The notes under the pieces were generated by a model. That model did no database searches. It had not been told where the DNA came from and saw only the letters and a list, made by a program, of their open reading frames with translations. A stretch of DNA of 22,490 nucleotides from a virus: the IMG/VR virus record IMGVR_UViG_3300020172_000247, positions 1 to 22,490 of that record; one strand, given 5' to 3'. This document shows positions 11,442 through 20,113 of this stretch, piece by piece (position 1 is the first letter of the stretch; every line of letters starts with the position of its first letter). A program made the translations under genes and the position numbers.

Positions 11442-14111
11442 ATGAGTTATGTTGATTCCGTCTGGGATCGCGACAAAGACACCATTCGAGTTGTCGAGCG
11501 AGACCCTACTAAAGGTAGACAGTTTAAAGACTTTCCTGCCAAATATGTTTTTTACTATCCAGACCCTAAAGGAAAATATCAATCCATTCACGGAGATCCT
11601 TTAACTAAAGTCAGTGTAAAAAGCCATAAAGAATTCCAAAAAGAACTACGCATACACAGTGGTAAGAAACTGTTTGAAAGCGATATCAATCCAGTATTCC
11701 GTTGTCTAGAAGAAAATTATCTAGGCAAGGATGCACCAAAATTAAACGTAGCGTTCTGGGATATTGAGGTAGACTTCGATCCAGAGCGTGGCTACGCAAG
11801 TCCTGATGATCCTTTTATGCCAATTACTGCTATTGCTGTACATCTACAATGGATGGACACATTAGTATGTCTTGCTATACCGCCCAAGACTATGACTATG
11901 GAGCAGGCGCAGGAAGCAGTTAAAGAATTTCCTAACACTATTCTGTTTGATTCAGAATATGACATGTTAGATACATTCTTAAATTTAATTCAAGATGCTG
12001 ATGTGTTAAGTGGTTGGAACAGTGAAGGGTTTGATATGCCGTATACTGTTAACCGTGTTATTAAAGTTTTAAGCAAAGAGGACACACGCAGATTCTGTTT
12101 GTTTAACCATTATCCTAAAAAGAGAGAATACGAAAAATATGGTAAGGACGCTGTTACTTATGATCTTATTGGTCGCGTACATCTTGACAGTCTCGAGCTA
12201 TACAGGAAATACACTTATGAAGAAAGACATAGTTATCGACTAGATGCTATTGCCGAATATGAACTAGGCGAAACTAAAACTGTCTATGAAGGCACACTAG
12301 ATCAACTTTATAATAATGACTTTAAAAAGTTTATTGAATATAACAGACAAGACTGTGCCCTGCTTGACAAACTAGATAAAAAACTTAAATTTATTGATCT
12401 AGCCAACACCGTTGCACATGAAAACACAGTATTGATTCAAACTACAATGGGTGCTGTAGCTGTTACTGAACAGGCAATTGTAAATGAAGCTCATCATAGA
12501 GGTATGATTGTTCCAGGTCGTCCTAAACGTGATGAAGAAGTTGATACACAGGCCGCAGGTGCTTATGTAGCATATCCTAAAAAAGGATTGCATGACTGGA
12601 TTGGAAGCATGGATATTAACAGTTTGTATCCAAGTGCAATTCGTGCATTAAACATGGGACCAGAAACTATTATAGGTCAATTGCGTCAAGATTACACCAA
12701 ATCAGAAATATCTAGCAAAATGAGCAAAGGTAGCTCGTTTGCGGCTGCATGGGAAGGTAAGTTTGGCAGCAACGAATATGAATTTGTAATGAGTAAGGAT
12801 CGGGCAACTGACATTACTATCGACTGGGAAGATGGTAGAGTAGATGTTCTCAGTGGTGCTCAAATTTATGAATTAATTTTTGAAAGCAATCAACCTTGGA
12901 TGTTGAGTGCCAACGGTACTATTTTTACCTACGAGCGTGAAGGTATTATTCCCGGACTGTTAAAACGTTGGTACGCTGAACGTAAGGAAATGCAGGCCAA
13001 GTTAAAGGAAGCTATTGTCGCAGGAGATAAAGTACAAGAAGAATACTGGGACAAACGTCAACTAGTTAAGAAGATTAACTTGAACAGTTTGTATGGTGCT
13101 ATTCTGAACGCAGGTTGCCGTTTCTTTGATAACCGCATTGGACAAAGCACTACACTGACTGGTCGGAGAATTGCTCGTCATATGGCTAGTAAAGTTAACG
13201 AAGTTATCACAGGAGAATATAATTACATTGGAAAAAGTATTATCTACGGTGACACTGACTCTGTTTACTTTTCAGCATACACTACGTTGAAAAACGACAT
13301 CAATAAAAAACTTATTCCGTGGGATAAAGACACAATTATTCAACTGTATGATACAATCTCAGATGAAGTTAACAGTACATTTTCCCAGTATATGCTAGAC
13401 GATTTTCATTGTCCAACTAGCAAGGGTAGTGTTATTAAAGCAGGCCGAGAAATTGTTGCAGTTAAAGGCTTGTTTATTACCAAGAAACGGTATGCTGTTC
13501 TTTACTTTGATAAAGAAGGCAAACGTAGTGATGTAGAAGGTAAACCAGGAAAGATCAAAGCCATGGGGCTAGATTTGAAACGTAGTGATACTCCAGAATT
13601 TATGCAAAAGTTTTTAGAAGAAGTATTAACCAAAGTACTCAATGGTGCTGAGGAAAAAGATATCTTAGAAATGATTGGTGAATTCCGAACTGAGTTTAAA
13701 GCAAGACCCGGTTGGGAAAAAGGCAGTCCCAAACGTGCTAACAACATTGCTGAGTATCAGGCTAAAGAAGTCAAGGCTGGTAAGACTAATATGCCAGGGC
13801 ATGTACGTGCTAGTATTAATTGGAATACCTTAAAGCGTATGAACGGTGACAAATACAGTCAACAAATTGTAGACGGTATGAAAGTTATTGTTTGTAAACT
13901 AAAAGATAATCCACTAGGATATACTTCAGTAGCGTATCCAGTAGATGAGCTACGTCTACCTAAGTGGTTTCAAGAACTTCCATTTGATCACGGTGAAATG
14001 GAAGCAACAATTATCAATAACAAACTTGATAACTTAATCGGTGTGTTGGAATGGGACTTGGCGTCAACAACACAAAATAACACCTTTGGTAGTTTGTTCA
14101 GCTTTGAATAA
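11442..14111 (+). CDS. gp43: Family B DNA polymerase, T4 gp43 type
   Basis: The replicative polymerase with 3'-5' proofreading, 889 residues, close to T4 gp43 in length. Exonuclease motifs are visible: DIEVD at 107-111 (D107, E109), NSEGFD at 193-198 and YNRQD at 300-304. Polymerase motif A is DINSLYPS (391-398), motif B KINLNSLYGA (544-553) and motif C YGDTDS (602-607). The C-terminal peptide NTFGSLFSFE (880-889) corresponds to the clamp-binding tail of gp43-type polymerases. The sliding clamp gene follows directly. The ATG is backed by TGGAG six bases upstream, and the leader may carry an operator. All key catalytic residues are present, so it should be active. Confidence 0.97.
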   Translation: MSYVDSVWDRDKDTIRVVERDPTKGRQFKDFPAKYVFYYPDPKGKYQSIHGDPLTKVSVKSHKEFQKELRIHSGKKLFESDINPVFRCLEENYLGKDAPKLNVAFWDIEVDFDPERGYASPDDPFMPITAIAVHLQWMDTLVCLAIPPKTMTMEQAQEAVKEFPNTILFDSEYDMLDTFLNLIQDADVLSGWNSEGFDMPYTVNRVIKVLSKEDTRRFCLFNHYPKKREYEKYGKDAVTYDLIGRVHLDSLELYRKYTYEERHSYRLDAIAEYELGETKTVYEGTLDQLYNNDFKKFIEYNRQDCALLDKLDKKLKFIDLANTVAHENTVLIQTTMGAVAVTEQAIVNEAHHRGMIVPGRPKRDEEVDTQAAGAYVAYPKKGLHDWIGSMDINSLYPSAIRALNMGPETIIGQLRQDYTKSEISSKMSKGSSFAAAWEGKFGSNEYEFVMSKDRATDITIDWEDGRVDVLSGAQIYELIFESNQPWMLSANGTIFTYEREGIIPGLLKRWYAERKEMQAKLKEAIVAGDKVQEEYWDKRQLVKKINLNSLYGAILNAGCRFFDNRIGQSTTLTGRRIARHMASKVNEVITGEYNYIGKSIIYGDTDSVYFSAYTTLKNDINKKLIPWDKDTIIQLYDTISDEVNSTFSQYMLDDFHCPTSKGSVIKAGREIVAVKGLFITKKRYAVLYFDKEGKRSDVEGKPGKIKAMGLDLKRSDTPEFMQKFLEEVLTKVLNGAEEKDILEMIGEFRTEFKARPGWEKGSPKRANNIAEYQAKEVKAGKTNMPGHVRASINWNTLKRMNGDKYSQQIVDGMKVIVCKLKDNPLGYTSVAYPVDELRLPKWFQELPFDHGEMEATIINNKLDNLIGVLEWDLASTTQNNTFGSLFSFE

Positions 14112-14119
14112 AAATTTCA

Positions 14120-14148
14120 TTGACTTCTACCAATTTTCTAAATATAAT
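14120..14148 (+). promoter_or_regulatory. Sigma70-like promoter upstream of the sliding clamp
   Basis: TTGACT (14120-14125), a 17-base spacer and a perfect TATAAT (14143-14148). CTACC lies in the spacer and CTAAATA (14138-14144) overlaps the -10 box. The ribosome site AAAGGA is at 14154-14159, seven bases before the ATG. Confidence 0.75.
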
Positions 14149-14166
14149 TAACAAAAGGATTTTATC

Positions 14167-14901
14167 ATGCAAGATTTATTAAAAGATATCGTAGGTCACA
14201 CACATAACCTTGGCTTCCTAAATGTTGTGAAAATTACTGGCGAAGAATCTAAAACCAGTATTGACAGTATGGCAGATGACCGTACGGTTATTATGTATGC
14301 TGAGACAGCTAATCCATATCCAGATATGATTGGTGTTTTTGGTATGCCACAATTAAACAAACTACGTTATCACTTAGATTGCCCGGAATATAAAGAGGGT
14401 GCTAAGATTGAAGTTGTTAAAGCAGACCGTAATGGCGAAACAATGCCAATTGGTTTGCATTTTGAAAATGCAACCAAAGACTTTAAAAACGATTATCGTT
14501 TTATGAGCACTGAGATTATTAATGAAAAACTAAAAACTGTTAAGTTCCGCGGTGTTAAGTGGGATGTTGAAATTGAGCCTTCAGTACAGGCTATTCAACG
14601 TTTTCAATTCCAAGCGGCTGCTAACAATGAACACACAACATTCTTGGCAAAAACTGATGGCGACAAGTTAATTTTTACATTTGGTGATCAAAGCACACAC
14701 GGTGGTGAATTTGTATTTGCCATAGGCGTTACTGGCAAAATTACCAAGGCGTGGACATGGCCTGTTAGCAGTGTTTTAAGTATTCTTAAAATTGCCGATG
14801 CTAACAATGCTAAACTGAGCTTTAGTAATGAAGGTGCTATGCAGATTACCTTAGATAGCGGATTGGCTACTTACAAATATATTATTCCAGCCAACGCATG
14901 A
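14167..14901 (+). CDS. gp45: Sliding clamp, T4 gp45 type
   Basis: A 244-residue processivity clamp (T4 gp45 has 228). It would form a trimeric ring that tethers the polymerase and, in T4, also activates late transcription. Recognition rests on overall pattern: an N-terminal NPYPDMIGVFGMPQLNKL, a middle EIEPSVQAIQRFQFQAAAN, and a C-terminal WPVSSVLSILKIADA plus LATYKYIIPA end, the domain layout expected of gp45 proteins. Its position right after the polymerase, behind its own strong promoter and ribosome site, supports the call. It overlaps the next gene by four bases. No clamp loader genes are in the window. Confidence 0.92.
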   Translation: MQDLLKDIVGHTHNLGFLNVVKITGEESKTSIDSMADDRTVIMYAETANPYPDMIGVFGMPQLNKLRYHLDCPEYKEGAKIEVVKADRNGETMPIGLHFENATKDFKNDYRFMSTEIINEKLKTVKFRGVKWDVEIEPSVQAIQRFQFQAAANNEHTTFLAKTDGDKLIFTFGDQSTHGGEFVFAIGVTGKITKAWTWPVSSVLSILKIADANNAKLSFSNEGAMQITLDSGLATYKYIIPANA

Positions 14902-15266
14902 TAAAAGGTTTAATGGGTATTCGAGGCATTGCTGTAAATGGTGGCGACACCAGCGTACCCTACGTCAATCAAAATGTATCAAACCCTATGCAGGGTATGA
15001 TTAGAGTTTGGGGTACAGACATGCAGGTGTTTGACGGTAGTGGTTGGACTAACATTCAGTCCAGTTATACTACTGTCGGGCTCGATCCAGTTACCCAAGA
15101 AGCCATTGACTGGGTTAAACAAAAGATGCAGGATGAAAAAGAACTACATCAATTGTCCAAAGAAAACCCTGCTGTTCAAATAGCATTGGAGAATTTAAAA
15201 CGGGCCCGTGAACAATTAGATGTTACAATAATACTAAGCAAAGAATATGAAAAATCCACCAGTTAA
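14898..15266 (+). CDS. Conserved small phage protein of unknown function
   Basis: A 122-residue protein overlapping the clamp stop (ATGATAA). The N-terminal half is rich in Gly, Asn and beta-type residues (VRGIAVNGG-like start, MIRVWGTDMQVFDGSGW), and the C-terminal half is helical (QEAIDWVKQKMQDEKELH, then ALENLKRAREQLD). The layout, a small beta part with GMIR...VFDGS.W followed by a coiled-coil-like helix, recalls short proteins of cyanophages and marine T4-like phages, from memory. VFDGSGW is the sort of motif seen in phage structural proteins that mark virion surfaces. Function is unassigned. Its end overlaps the next gene by 20 bases. Confidence 0.7.
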   Translation: MIKGLMGIRGIAVNGGDTSVPYVNQNVSNPMQGMIRVWGTDMQVFDGSGWTNIQSSYTTVGLDPVTQEAIDWVKQKMQDEKELHQLSKENPAVQIALENLKRAREQLDVTIILSKEYEKSTS

Positions 15267-16866
15267 TTTAACACCATTACAAAAAGACTACGCTGTCTAC
15301 TTGCCAGCTATCAGTAGTTTTTACAGCACCTACGTTGCCAAACAACGTCTAGAAGAATTTGTTCCTAAAGATCGTATTCCTGCAGGGTTCGATCGTGGAA
15401 TTGAAGGTATGAACTTTCTTAATCCAGAACAAGGTTACTTTACTTATAAGTATGGTCTGTATTCAGCAGGTCATGCACAATTAGACTTGAATAAATCAAT
15501 GACTCAAGAGTCTATGATTCAACAACGTGACCGTGCTAACACAATGATCTTAGGTGACTCCGGTGGATATCAAATTGGTAAAGGCGTTCTTAAATTTGAT
15601 TGGTTAGATTTTGAAGGTAAGTCAGCAAACAAAACACGTCAAAGTATTTTAGAGTGGCTTGAACTTACTGCTGATTGGTCAATGATGCTTGACGTTCCTA
15701 CGTGGGCTTGTGACCATATACATAGTCCAAAGACAGGATTAAAAACATTTGAAGACTGCCTAGATAAGACACGTTTTAATAATGATTATTTCCTAATGAA
15801 TAGGATTGGTCAAACAAAATGGCTCAATGTTCTGCAAGGCGGAGACTGGGATACTGCTGAAAAGTGGTACCAAGGTGTTAAAGAATTTAGCGATCCTAAG
15901 GGCAAGTATAAAGGTCGTGAAGCAGAAGGTTGGGCCTTTGGTGGTGCTAATATGTGTAAAATGGATATTACTCTTAAACGTCTAATGACGCTAAGAGACG
16001 ACGATTTGCTAGAAAGCAAAAACTGGATCCATTTCTTGGGTACAGCTCAGTTGGATTGGTCATGCTATCTAACTTCAATTCAACGACAAATCAGGAAACA
16101 TATTAATGAAGAAATTACCATATCTTTTGACTGCGCCTCCCCGTTCATTGCAACAGCACACGGACTTGTCTATACCAACGCAGTCCACACACCAAAAAGG
16201 TGGAGTGTTATTATGGACAAAGCCCCAGACAACAAATCCTTGTCAGGAAGCGATATCCCATTCCCATTCGAATCAACAATCGGTCGCCGATTAACTATAG
16301 CAGATATTGCCTACTATAATTTAGGCATACGCAAGACTGATGCAGAATTAGGTAAAGTTAAATTTGATCATTTAAATCCAGAACACTATCACGAAGTTCC
16401 AAGACTTAATAAACTAGGTAAAATTCCAAACAAAACATCGTGGGATAGTTTTGCCTATGCATTAATGATGGGGCATAACGTAGAATGTCATATTGTTGCT
16501 GTACAACGTGCTCAACAGTTAATGGATATTGAATGTGCTAGACATAAGCCAGACTGGCGTATGTGGGGCTTAGAAGGTAAGAAAGAAATTGAATTTAGTG
16601 ATTGGGTTCCACGTAAGATTCTTTACTTTGACCGATTTGTTAAAGAACTTTTTGAAACTAAAACTAAAGCAGAAGCATTTGCAATGATTGATCAAGCTAT
16701 GCCATTCCTACGTAGTTTAGAAGGTGCTCGACTACAAGGCGGGCCTGCTCAAAATACTTTTGGTAATTTGTTTGAAGTAGAGCAAGTTGTTAAACAAGAA
16801 GAAATCGATCTTGCTAATCCAGACGATGAAGAACTACGTGCATTAGAAGAAGGACTTGTAGAATGA
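15247..16866 (+). CDS. dpdA: DpdA-like guanine transglycosylase with C-terminal clamp-binding-like peptide
   Basis: A 539-residue member of the tRNA-guanine transglycosylase superfamily. Phage DpdA enzymes of this superfamily swap guanine in DNA for a 7-deazaguanine. Family residues can be placed: D104 in DSGGYQ (104-109), D149 in MLDVP, Q197 in LQGGD, FGGANM (231-236, the counterpart of GG-A-x-G), FLGTAQLDW (263-271) and the presumed nucleophile D295 in SFDCASP. The Cys3-His zinc site of tRNA-type enzymes is not seen, which favours a DNA-type enzyme. QNTFGNLFE (502-510) copies the polymerase tail NTFGSLFSFE, suggesting binding to the adjacent clamp. FolE, QueE and a QueD-like gene in the window support 7-deazaguanine synthesis. 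The exact base is unknown. Confidence 0.82.
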   Translation: MKNPPVNLTPLQKDYAVYLPAISSFYSTYVAKQRLEEFVPKDRIPAGFDRGIEGMNFLNPEQGYFTYKYGLYSAGHAQLDLNKSMTQESMIQQRDRANTMILGDSGGYQIGKGVLKFDWLDFEGKSANKTRQSILEWLELTADWSMMLDVPTWACDHIHSPKTGLKTFEDCLDKTRFNNDYFLMNRIGQTKWLNVLQGGDWDTAEKWYQGVKEFSDPKGKYKGREAEGWAFGGANMCKMDITLKRLMTLRDDDLLESKNWIHFLGTAQLDWSCYLTSIQRQIRKHINEEITISFDCASPFIATAHGLVYTNAVHTPKRWSVIMDKAPDNKSLSGSDIPFPFESTIGRRLTIADIAYYNLGIRKTDAELGKVKFDHLNPEHYHEVPRLNKLGKIPNKTSWDSFAYALMMGHNVECHIVAVQRAQQLMDIECARHKPDWRMWGLEGKKEIEFSDWVPRKILYFDRFVKELFETKTKAEAFAMIDQAMPFLRSLEGARLQGGPAQNTFGNLFEVEQVVKQEEIDLANPDDEELRALEEGLVE

Positions 16867-17381
16867 ATAGGGATTACTCCACAGGCACTGCTGATAATAT
16901 AGCATTTTTTACAGGCAAAGAAATTGAGCATAGTCCTGCATATGGAATGTCTACATTATTTGTCACAGGACTTCAAAATCCTGCCGAAGTTTTAATACTG
17001 GCTAAACAAGAAAAAGTTAAACACATTTATTTTGGTGCTAATCAAAGTTTTAAGCCTACTAGCACAGATGAACTTAATCATTGGCAAAAGATGATTATTT
17101 CTCTCCTGAAACAAAATTTTTGGTGTACTTTGGATTTTGATGTCAAGTACGCAGAAGATATTTTGGAAACAGGATTGAATGAAGAACGGAAATTCATTTC
17201 GATGATTTCTGTAAAGCTGCCCTACTTGACACAATTTAATTATAATAGTATACTAAAGATTGACGACAAAGACTTCGAGGCTACCAACCCAGGTGTTTGG
17301 ACTCATAGGTTGCATGACCTATTGGACAGTAACAAGTTTACTGATTGGGATCAATATAAAGAGGATGAAATTGCAAAATGA
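16863..17381 (+). CDS. Conserved phage protein between dpdA and queD-like genes
   Basis: A 172-residue protein overlapping the transglycosylase stop by four bases. It starts NRDYSTGTADNIAFFTGKE and contains SPAYGMSTLFVTGLQNP, HIYFGANQSF, WCTLDFDVKYAEDILE, KLPYLTQFNYNSILKIDDKDF and NPGVWTHRLHDLL. Alternating strand/helix segments suggest an alpha/beta fold. I recall close relatives in marine T4-like phages, all unannotated. Its place in the 7-deazaguanine gene run, translationally coupled to dpdA, makes a helper role in DNA modification plausible, but no catalytic motif is seen. A cysteine count of one argues against metal clusters. Confidence 0.72.
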   Translation: MNRDYSTGTADNIAFFTGKEIEHSPAYGMSTLFVTGLQNPAEVLILAKQEKVKHIYFGANQSFKPTSTDELNHWQKMIISLLKQNFWCTLDFDVKYAEDILETGLNEERKFISMISVKLPYLTQFNYNSILKIDDKDFEATNPGVWTHRLHDLLDSNKFTDWDQYKEDEIAK

Positions 17382-17581
17382 AAGAATTTGTAATTAAAGA
17401 TAGTAACGCATTTCGACTACGTGTTAAAATGTGGAAGTGTTTAACTCCGTCAGATCTTAACAGCATTGAATTTATTCAAGAATGTAAAGATGACACTGGC
17501 GAAGTTAATTTTAGTTCAACTTATAATTACTTTTTAACTGACGAAGATATTAAAGTAATGGTAGATGGTTTTTCAAAATGA
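17378..17581 (+). CDS. Hypothetical protein, 67 residues
   Basis: A small acidic protein overlapping both neighbours by four bases (ATGA), which is the main reason for accepting it. It begins MKEFVIKDSNAFRLRVKMW and ends DEDIKVMVDGFSK. A short beta-rich start and a C-terminal helix are likely. I do not recognise a family. It probably is co-translated with the queD-like gene that follows. Confidence 0.6.
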   Translation: MKEFVIKDSNAFRLRVKMWKCLTPSDLNSIEFIQECKDDTGEVNFSSTYNYFLTDEDIKVMVDGFSK

Positions 17582-17976
17582 ATCAAACAACAATGAAACA
17601 AGACTGGCGCCCAAATAAAATGATTTGGGTTACCTTCCGCAAAGAAGGTATGCATCGTTATCCAGCAGCCGCAACAGATCCCACACTGGCAACAGGTGAC
17701 GAGTATGATGTATCATTTCTAGCAAATGAGCATCGTCATATTTTTCACTTCCGTGTTTGGATTGGTGTAACACATAATGATCGTGATATTGAGTTTATTC
17801 AATTCAAACGTTGGTTGGAAAATCTTTATAAAGATAGTACACTAACACTTGATCATAAAAGTTGCGAAATGATGTCAGACGAACTGTATGACATGATTTC
17901 ACAAAAGTATCCAAGTCGCGAGATTTGGATTGAGGTCTCCGAAGACGGAGAAAATGGTTCATTTATCAAATATTAA
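17578..17976 (+). CDS. queD: Divergent QueD / 6-pyruvoyl-tetrahydropterin synthase-like protein
   Basis: A 132-residue protein. HRHIFHF (52-58, with a preceding H26 in MHRYPA) matches the His-x-His zinc arrangement of QueD/PTPS enzymes. RDIEFIQFKRWLEN (69-82) matches the segment that in the family reads G-M-V-x-D-F-x-x-L-K. TLDHKSCE (90-97) and the end WIEVSEDGENGS (117-128) match the L-D-H and V-x-E-T regions. The family Cys that normally acts in catalysis, just before the His-x-His pair, is not there; the only Cys is C96. The reaction, making carboxytetrahydropterin from the FolE product, is therefore uncertain. A start at residue 6 (M) is possible. Presence with FolE, QueE and DpdA supports the assignment. 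Confidence 0.5.
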   Translation: MNQTTMKQDWRPNKMIWVTFRKEGMHRYPAAATDPTLATGDEYDVSFLANEHRHIFHFRVWIGVTHNDRDIEFIQFKRWLENLYKDSTLTLDHKSCEMMSDELYDMISQKYPSREIWIEVSEDGENGSFIKY

Positions 17977-17989
17977 TAAGGAAAGCTAA

Positions 17990-18238
17990 ATGGCATTGCC
18001 ATCTTTTATTCAAAAAACTCTTGTAATGAAACCCGAAGTTGAGAAAATCTTTGATGATCTTGACGCATGGTTAGATCATTGCCGCTTCAATATGTTGCCC
18101 TTTAATCCTGCAGACCTATATAAGTCTCAGGAATATCGCAACTTTCAGCGATATCAAAATGGTGGCGAACGCCGACCATACTTAGGCAAAAAGCCTCGCT
18201 TTGAGAACAAGAGCAATGGCGAACGTTTTTCTCGTTGA
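17990..18238 (+). CDS. Hypothetical protein, 82 residues
   Basis: A small protein behind a good ribosome site (AAGGAAAG at 17979-17986). It starts MALPSFIQKTLVMKPEVEKI, continues FDDLDAWLDHCRFNMLPFNP and has a basic, Arg-rich tail (ERRPYLGKKPRF). I recall similar short proteins in marine phages without function. The basic tail could contact nucleic acid. The next gene starts inside its last 23 bases. Confidence 0.65.
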   Translation: MALPSFIQKTLVMKPEVEKIFDDLDAWLDHCRFNMLPFNPADLYKSQEYRNFQRYQNGGERRPYLGKKPRFENKSNGERFSR

Positions 18239-19313
18239 TTTAGAATCAGTTGAAACCAGGTACACGGGTCAGTGGAAGACTCATGTACCTGCTCTCTTAC
18301 GAAAGGCAGGACACAATGTCAACATTATATCAGGTCCTACGGACATTCCTAGTGCTACCACTCCTGGAGCATTTCTCAACTTTGGCGGCACTAATATATA
18401 CAAAGCTAGTCAAGTGGAGCAGATGGGCCGTTTATTTTGTAGCGGATCCGTTCATCCTGGCGACCACTTTATTTTTACTGATGCTTGGCATCCAGGCATC
18501 ATAAACTTAAAATACATGAGCGAGTTACTGGGTATTCCAGTAACTACACACGGCTTATGGCATGCTGGTAGTTATGATCCCCAAGACTTTTTAGGACGCT
18601 TAGTTGGTAGCAAACCTTGGGTTAGACATGCTGAGAAAAGTTTTTATCATGCGTTCGATCATAACTATTTTGCCACAGAGTTTCATGTACATCTATTCAT
18701 GAAAAAATTACTCAACGACGGGTATACTATCGAAAATCCATGGTGGCATGAAGATTGGCATGAACGTTACGACAGCGGCAAAATTGTCAAGACTGGTTGG
18801 CCCATGGAGTATATGGACAATGCTCTTGTAGAATATAAGAACATGCCCAAACGTGATCTTATCTTATTTCCGCATCGCATTGCTCCAGAGAAACAAGTTG
18901 AAATCTTTCGCGACTTAAAAGAACAACTGCCACAGTATGAATTCGTTGTTTGCCAGGATCAACAGCTAACAAAGAATGAGTATCATAATTTATTAGGCGA
19001 AGCTAAAATTGTGTTTAGTGCCAGCCTACAGGAAACACTGGGTATTGGCTGCTATGAGGGAGCATTACTTGATGCTGTTCCTATGGTACCAGATCGACTT
19101 TCATATAAAGAAATGTATCACGAAGGTTTTAAGTATCCTAGTGCATGGACAGAAAACTGGGATAGCTATCTTAGACATAGACAAGAACTGTGCCATCACA
19201 TTATAGTTACTATGACCCATTATGAAAAACGTATTCCACAATTACGCAAACAAACGGAAGACTTGTCTAAATATTTCTTTAGTGCAGGTCGTCTGCTGGA
19301 GAATATTAAATGA
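18216..19313 (+). CDS. GT-B fold glycosyltransferase (GT4-like)
   Basis: A 365-residue protein from the ATG at 18216, preceded by AAGAG. The C-terminal half has the layout of a nucleotide-sugar binding domain: LILFPHRIAPEKQVEIF (215-231), KIVFSASLQETLGIGCYEGA (264-283), and PMVPDRLSYKEMY (289-301). E273 and E281 are at the positions of the E-x(7)-E motif of GT4-type enzymes. The N-terminal half is less typical. It would transfer a sugar from a nucleotide donor; the acceptor could be a modified DNA base, a virion protein or a host glycan. The overlapping neighbour downstream encodes a UDP-sugar dehydrogenase-type protein, so the two may act on the same sugar. A weak upstream TTG start at 18201 is less likely. 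Confidence 0.8.
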   Translation: MANVFLVDLESVETRYTGQWKTHVPALLRKAGHNVNIISGPTDIPSATTPGAFLNFGGTNIYKASQVEQMGRLFCSGSVHPGDHFIFTDAWHPGIINLKYMSELLGIPVTTHGLWHAGSYDPQDFLGRLVGSKPWVRHAEKSFYHAFDHNYFATEFHVHLFMKKLLNDGYTIENPWWHEDWHERYDSGKIVKTGWPMEYMDNALVEYKNMPKRDLILFPHRIAPEKQVEIFRDLKEQLPQYEFVVCQDQQLTKNEYHNLLGEAKIVFSASLQETLGIGCYEGALLDAVPMVPDRLSYKEMYHEGFKYPSAWTENWDSYLRHRQELCHHIIVTMTHYEKRIPQLRKQTEDLSKYFFSAGRLLENIK

Positions 19314-20113
19314 GTGAAATGTTTCAATTACCAAAGATTGGTATCGTAGGTCTAGGATTTGTTGGTCAGGCTATTAGAGAAAGTATCAGTGGCTACAATG
19401 TAGTCACTGTTGACAGTGACCCTAGCAAAGGCAGTGATAAATTTGAAGACTTATTTGCCTGCGAAGGTATTTTTATCTGTGTTCCTAGTCCACAGTTAGA
19501 AGATGGCACTTGCGATACTTCAATTTTAGAAAGTGTCTTAGAAAAACTTCAAGGATATACAGGTGTTATTATTAGTAAGTGTACAGCACCGCCAGATGCT
19601 TATAAACGATTAAATGATCTTTATCCAAACCTTGTTCATGTTCCAGAATTTTTAACTGCGGCTAGAGCCAAGTTAGACTACCTAGGCGGTAAATTTGCCT
19701 TTATTGGCGGAAATGTTCGTGCATATCAGCATGAAGCAGAACGAATTATTAGAATAACACAGCATAGTCTTAACAAAGTTATCTACTGTACTATCGGAGA
19801 GGCAGCATTAGCCAAGTATACGATTAACAGCTTCTTAGCCACTAAGGTAACTTTTATGAATGAAATTTATATGCTGGCGCAGAACCTAGGTCTTGATTAT
19901 GAAAAAGTTGCAGAAATGGTTGTCTGTGATGACCGTATTGGCAAAAGTCATATGCGGGTTCCTGGCCCTGAAGGTTTATTTGGATTTGGCGGGATGTGCT
20001 TTCCTAAAGATACATCCGCATTGATTAAATTTGCAGAACAGGTTGGTGTCCATGTTAATGTCGTCGATGCCGCAGTAAAGAAAAATACTCTGCTTCGCTT
20101 GACAAAAACCTAA
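19310..20113 (+). CDS. Short UDP-glucose/GDP-mannose dehydrogenase family protein
   Basis: A 267-residue NAD-dependent sugar-nucleotide dehydrogenase-type protein. The Rossmann motif is GLGFVG (14-19). ALAKYTINSFLATKVTFMNE (166-185) is the family's central segment with K169 and N173, and GGMCFPKDT (227-235) holds the catalytic Cys (C230). Family enzymes usually have about 390-450 residues with a third domain that binds the UDP part; here the protein stops soon after the catalytic loop. It may be a reduced phage form with altered substrate or one that needs a partner. It overlaps the glycosyltransferase by four bases. A start at 19319 (MFQ) is possible. The last codons overlap the -35 region of the folE promoter. 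Confidence 0.85.
   Translation: MSEMFQLPKIGIVGLGFVGQAIRESISGYNVVTVDSDPSKGSDKFEDLFACEGIFICVPSPQLEDGTCDTSILESVLEKLQGYTGVIISKCTAPPDAYKRLNDLYPNLVHVPEFLTAARAKLDYLGGKFAFIGGNVRAYQHEAERIIRITQHSLNKVIYCTIGEAALAKYTINSFLATKVTFMNEIYMLAQNLGLDYEKVAEMVVCDDRIGKSHMRVPGPEGLFGFGGMCFPKDTSALIKFAEQVGVHVNVVDAAVKKNTLLRLTKT

Noticed and set aside
16106-16294. Alternative + frame inside the transglycosylase
   Set aside because: It lies within the motif region around the nucleophile of the main frame.
18250-18504. Alternative + frames inside the glycosyltransferase (also 19009-19206) and folE (20506-20745)
   Set aside because: Shadows of strongly supported genes.
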